Shown here piece after piece: positions 6,334 through 8,254 of a stretch of 8,254 nucleotides of DNA. The notes beneath the pieces were generated by a model that was given only the letters and a program-made list of their open reading frames with translations, made no database searches and was not told the origin of the DNA. The stretch covers positions 1-8,254 of the forward strand of contig JALNWL010000108.1 in assembly GCA_023230905.1 (NCBI GenBank), written 5' to 3'. Position 1 is the stretch's first letter. Every line of letters starts with the position of its first letter. The stretch comes from Syntrophales bacterium. GTDB taxonomy: Bacteria > Desulfobacterota > Syntrophia > Syntrophales > UBA2251. The position numbers were made by a program, and so were the translations under genes.

Positions 6334-7848
6334 ATGAAAGTCCTTTTTGTGTATCCGAATGTCGGCTCCCAGTTGGGGTTCAATTACGGGGTCTCCTACC
6401 TGTCGGCCCTGTTGAAGGCGGCCGGCCACGAGGTTGTTTTCCGCCAGATGTGCGAAGACCTGGGGCCGCTCCCGTCCAAGGACGAATTCATCGCCTGGCT
6501 GAAGGAAATCGACCCCGACGTCATCGGCTTTTCCGTGGTGACGAATCAGTGGCCCTACGCCAGGGAACTCGCCGGGTGGTGCCGGGAGGCGACATCCGCC
6601 CCGCTCGTCTGCGGCGGCATCCATGCCACGGTTGCGGCCCGGGAGGTCCTGGCGACCGGGGCCTTCGATTACGTGTTTTCGGGAGAGTGCGAGGAGGCGT
6701 TTCCCGAGTTCATGGACCGGCTGGCCCGCCAGGAGGATGTCTCGGACCTCCGGAACCTGGGCCACGTCGTCAACGGCGAAATCCGGATTAATCCGATCCG
6801 GCCGCTGCCGGATCTCGAGTCCCTCCCACCCAAGGACTACCGGATCTTCGACTTCCAGCGGATCATCGATGCGAAAAACGGCTGGGTCGGATTGATGGCA
6901 TCCCGCGGTTGCCCGTTCAACTGCACCTACTGTTTCAACCATGTGATGGTGAAGAAATACCGGGACGACCTCGCGTGTAGCTTTCAGGATCTCCACTACA
7001 TCCGTCACCACCGCGTGGAACAGATGATCGACGAGATCGTGTTTCTTCAGAAGACGTACAAGAACATCAAGATGTTCCTCTTCGATGACGACCTGTTCAC
7101 CTTCGACCGTGACTATGTGATTCGATTCTGCCGGGCCTATCGGAAGGTTTCGTCGCTTCCCTTCGTCGTCAACGCCCACGTGGGCTTCTTCGACGAGGAG
7201 CGGGCCCGGGCCCTGGCGGAGGCGAACTGCAAGATCGTCAAGGTGGGGATCGAGAGCGGCAGCGAGCACATCCGCCGTCAGGTGATGAACCGGCGCACCA
7301 GCAATCGGAGAATCGTCGAGGTGATCCGGCTGATCGACCGATACCGGATGCACAGCTCGTGTTTTATCATGCTGGGCCTTCCCTATGAAGGGCGCCGGGA
7401 AGTCATGGAAACCGTCACCCTTCTGGGGGAGGCGAGGCCCGGGAGGTTCCGATGGACCTTCTTCTTCCCGTTTCCGGGCACGAAGGCCCATGACCTGAGC
7501 GTCCAGGGCGGTTACGTGAACTTCGACCGGATGGGCTCGCTCATGAATTTCACCGATGAATCCTGTCTGGATTTCGGGCCTGAACACAACCTGTTCCTGA
7601 AGAAGGTCGGCCTCATCCTGCCCTGGTTCGTCAATGCCCACGCCCGCCTCGAGGTGTCTCCCTTCTATCGGGGCCGGGTGGACGCATTGCTCAAGATGGA
7701 CCTGGAAACGTTCGAAATGGCCGCTCCCTCCATCCGGGAGGAAGACCGTGAAATCTCTTCCCGATTCCAGGCCGAAGGCCAGACCCACTACGCGATCAAG
7801 TACAACCCCTTCATGGGCGTGATTTCCGACTACTTTACCCAAGAGTAA
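6334..7848 (+). CDS. Cobalamin-binding-type radical SAM enzyme
   Basis: A 504-residue radical SAM protein of the class B, B12-binding architecture (the BchE/HpnJ/Fom3 style of family). Residues 1-~135 form a Rossmann-like cobalamin-binding domain: MKVLFVYPNV, then DPDVIGFSVV (60-69) and GGIHATV (94-100). No D-x-H-x-x-G motif is visible, so cobalamin, if bound, would lack the histidine ligand. The radical SAM core begins at SRGCPFNCTYC, with Cys193, Cys197 and Cys200 ligating the 4Fe-4S cluster; VGIESGSEHIRRQ (304-316) is the later core motif typical of this family. The C-terminal ~120 residues are a family-variable extension. The gene starts 26 bp after the GT9-like gene, with AAAGG six bases before the ATG, so it is probably the third gene of the operon. 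Enzymes of this class mostly methylate unactivated carbons or rearrange rings. Given the neighbours, a sugar or lipid of the envelope is a plausible substrate, but this is inference. Confidence 0.85.
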   Translation: MKVLFVYPNVGSQLGFNYGVSYLSALLKAAGHEVVFRQMCEDLGPLPSKDEFIAWLKEIDPDVIGFSVVTNQWPYARELAGWCREATSAPLVCGGIHATVAAREVLATGAFDYVFSGECEEAFPEFMDRLARQEDVSDLRNLGHVVNGEIRINPIRPLPDLESLPPKDYRIFDFQRIIDAKNGWVGLMASRGCPFNCTYCFNHVMVKKYRDDLACSFQDLHYIRHHRVEQMIDEIVFLQKTYKNIKMFLFDDDLFTFDRDYVIRFCRAYRKVSSLPFVVNAHVGFFDEERARALAEANCKIVKVGIESGSEHIRRQVMNRRTSNRRIVEVIRLIDRYRMHSSCFIMLGLPYEGRREVMETVTLLGEARPGRFRWTFFFPFPGTKAHDLSVQGGYVNFDRMGSLMNFTDESCLDFGPEHNLFLKKVGLILPWFVNAHARLEVSPFYRGRVDALLKMDLETFEMAAPSIREEDREISSRFQAEGQTHYAIKYNPFMGVISDYFTQE

Positions 7849-8000
7849 GCCGCCGTCGTTCTCGTGCAGTCGGGCGGCGAGTTCCCGGATCTTCGGGAAT
7901 TCGTAGGCGAAGACGGAGCGGTAGGGGTGGATCTTCCCCCGACGGAAGTCGTCGGTCGCGGCGCAGGACAAGCCCGCGGCTTCGATGATTGGTGGAACGG
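7849..8000 (-). pseudogene. Possible protein-coding remnant downstream of aat
   Basis: Read on the minus strand, from about 8000 down to about 7850, one frame gives natural-looking protein, including PPIIEAAGLSCAATDDF and, further on, HPYRSVFAYEFPKIRELAAR. Most codons end in C or G, as in the real genes here. Bias is lost at the point where the frame becomes antisense to the radical SAM gene. There is no ATG or GTG at the left or right side: the first possible start is TTG at 7971, without a Shine-Dalgarno site, and the frame does not stop until deep inside the opposite gene. This fits a fragment of a gene lost by rearrangement, or a short unrecognised gene whose frame is broken near 7850. 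The plus-strand mirror frame after the radical SAM stop is also open, so the call is tentative. Confidence 0.3.
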
Positions 8001-8011
8001 GGCGGGCCCGG

Positions 8012-8254
8012 TCAAACGATGAAATCGGGCCGCTCCCCCCAGTTGCCCCGGAGCGTCGGATAGGCCAGTGCCAGGCGAAGCCGGTTCATGAAGGTTTTCC
8101 GGGCGATCATCCGGGCCCCCAGGCTTTGCAGATGGCGGGTGAAGACCTGGCAGTCGATCAGCTTGAAGTCGCGGGCTCCAAGCCGTTCGACCAGTGTGAC
8201 AAAGGCCGCTTTCGAGGCGTTGCTGACCTCGGTGAACATGGATTCCCCGAAGAA
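8012..8254 (-). CDS. aat: Leucyl/phenylalanyl-tRNA-protein transferase, C-terminal part (5' end outside window)
   Basis: Eighty residues of the C-terminus are present; the gene runs leftward and its start is beyond the right edge. Aat moves Leu or Phe from charged tRNA to proteins that begin with Arg or Lys, marking them for ClpS-ClpAP degradation in the cytoplasm. Seen: FFGESMF followed by VSNASKAAF, then KLIDCQVFTRHLQSLGAR, which are the most conserved C-terminal segments of the family (GESMF, ASK, LIDCQ, H-x-x-SLGA). The protein ends WGERPDFIV at a TGA (complement of 8012-8014). It faces the radical SAM gene tail to tail, with 163 bp between the two stop codons. No intrinsic terminator with a T-run is visible on its strand. 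Confidence 0.9.
   Translation of the reverse strand, partial: FFGESMFTEVSNASKAAFVTLVERLGARDFKLIDCQVFTRHLQSLGARMIARKTFMNRLRLALAYPTLRGNWGERPDFIV

Noticed and set aside
7849..7878. GCCGCC/GGCGGC inverted repeat directly after the radical SAM stop as a terminator
   Set aside because: Six pairs with an 18-base loop and no following T-run; too weak to call.
7879..7902. Nine-pair hairpin between the convergent radical SAM and aat genes as a bidirectional terminator
   Set aside because: There is no T-run on either side, and the inverted symmetry is explained equally well by the EFPKIREL codons of the minus-strand coding-like frame.
6112..7971. Minus-strand open frame of 619 codons
   Set aside because: Most of it is antisense to the radical SAM gene. 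Only the first ~40 codons (about 7850-7971) look protein-like; these are reported separately as a possible remnant.
1..8254. CRISPR arrays, tRNA or rRNA genes, insertion sequences
   Set aside because: No spaced direct repeats, no tRNA-like cloverleaf sequence, no rRNA segments and no transposase motifs were seen on either strand.

Overview
The window looks like part of the chromosome of a Gram-negative, GC-rich bacterium, most likely a deltaproteobacterium (Desulfobacterota, Syntrophales-like). This lineage guess is inference from gene content and protein character: a lipopolysaccharide heptosyltransferase, an N-end-rule aminoacyl transferase (Aat) and an MrfA/MrfB-type DNA repair pair. It does not rest on any database search.

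Left part (1-3664): a DNA repair locus. The 5'-truncated first gene is the C-terminal two thirds of an MrfA/YprA/Hrq1-type superfamily 2 helicase with a terminal four-cysteine cluster. The gene at 2272-3588 is its expected partner, an MrfB/YprB-type DEDDh exonuclease with a helical, TPR-like tail. In Bacillus subtilis the two proteins form a UvrABC-independent pathway that removes mitomycin C adducts. Here they are separated by about 765 bp of more AT-rich DNA. That insert holds its own promoter, a short predicted transcript ending at an intrinsic terminator (about 110 nt, a small RNA or attenuated leader), and an unrecognised 102-residue gene with a very strong ribosome binding site. mrfB has its own predicted promoter, placed so that transcription would start at or very near its ATG, so it may be leaderless. 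A strong terminator follows mrfB.

Middle and right part (3667-7848): a three-gene plus-strand operon that starts from a sigma70-like promoter abutting the mrfB terminator. It encodes a WaaF-like heptosyltransferase II, a divergent glycosyltransferase family 9-like protein with an unexplained ~145-residue N-terminal domain (its start codon overlaps the waaF stop), and a cobalamin-binding-type radical SAM enzyme. The set suggests synthesis and modification of LPS core or another surface glycan, with the radical SAM protein perhaps methylating or rearranging a sugar or lipid. The substrate cannot be read from the sequence.

Right edge (7849-8254): the convergent, minus-strand 3' end of aat. Between the radical SAM stop and the aat stop is a ~150 bp stretch whose minus-strand reading looks like real protein but has no convincing start or stop. 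It may be a gene remnant at a rearrangement junction.
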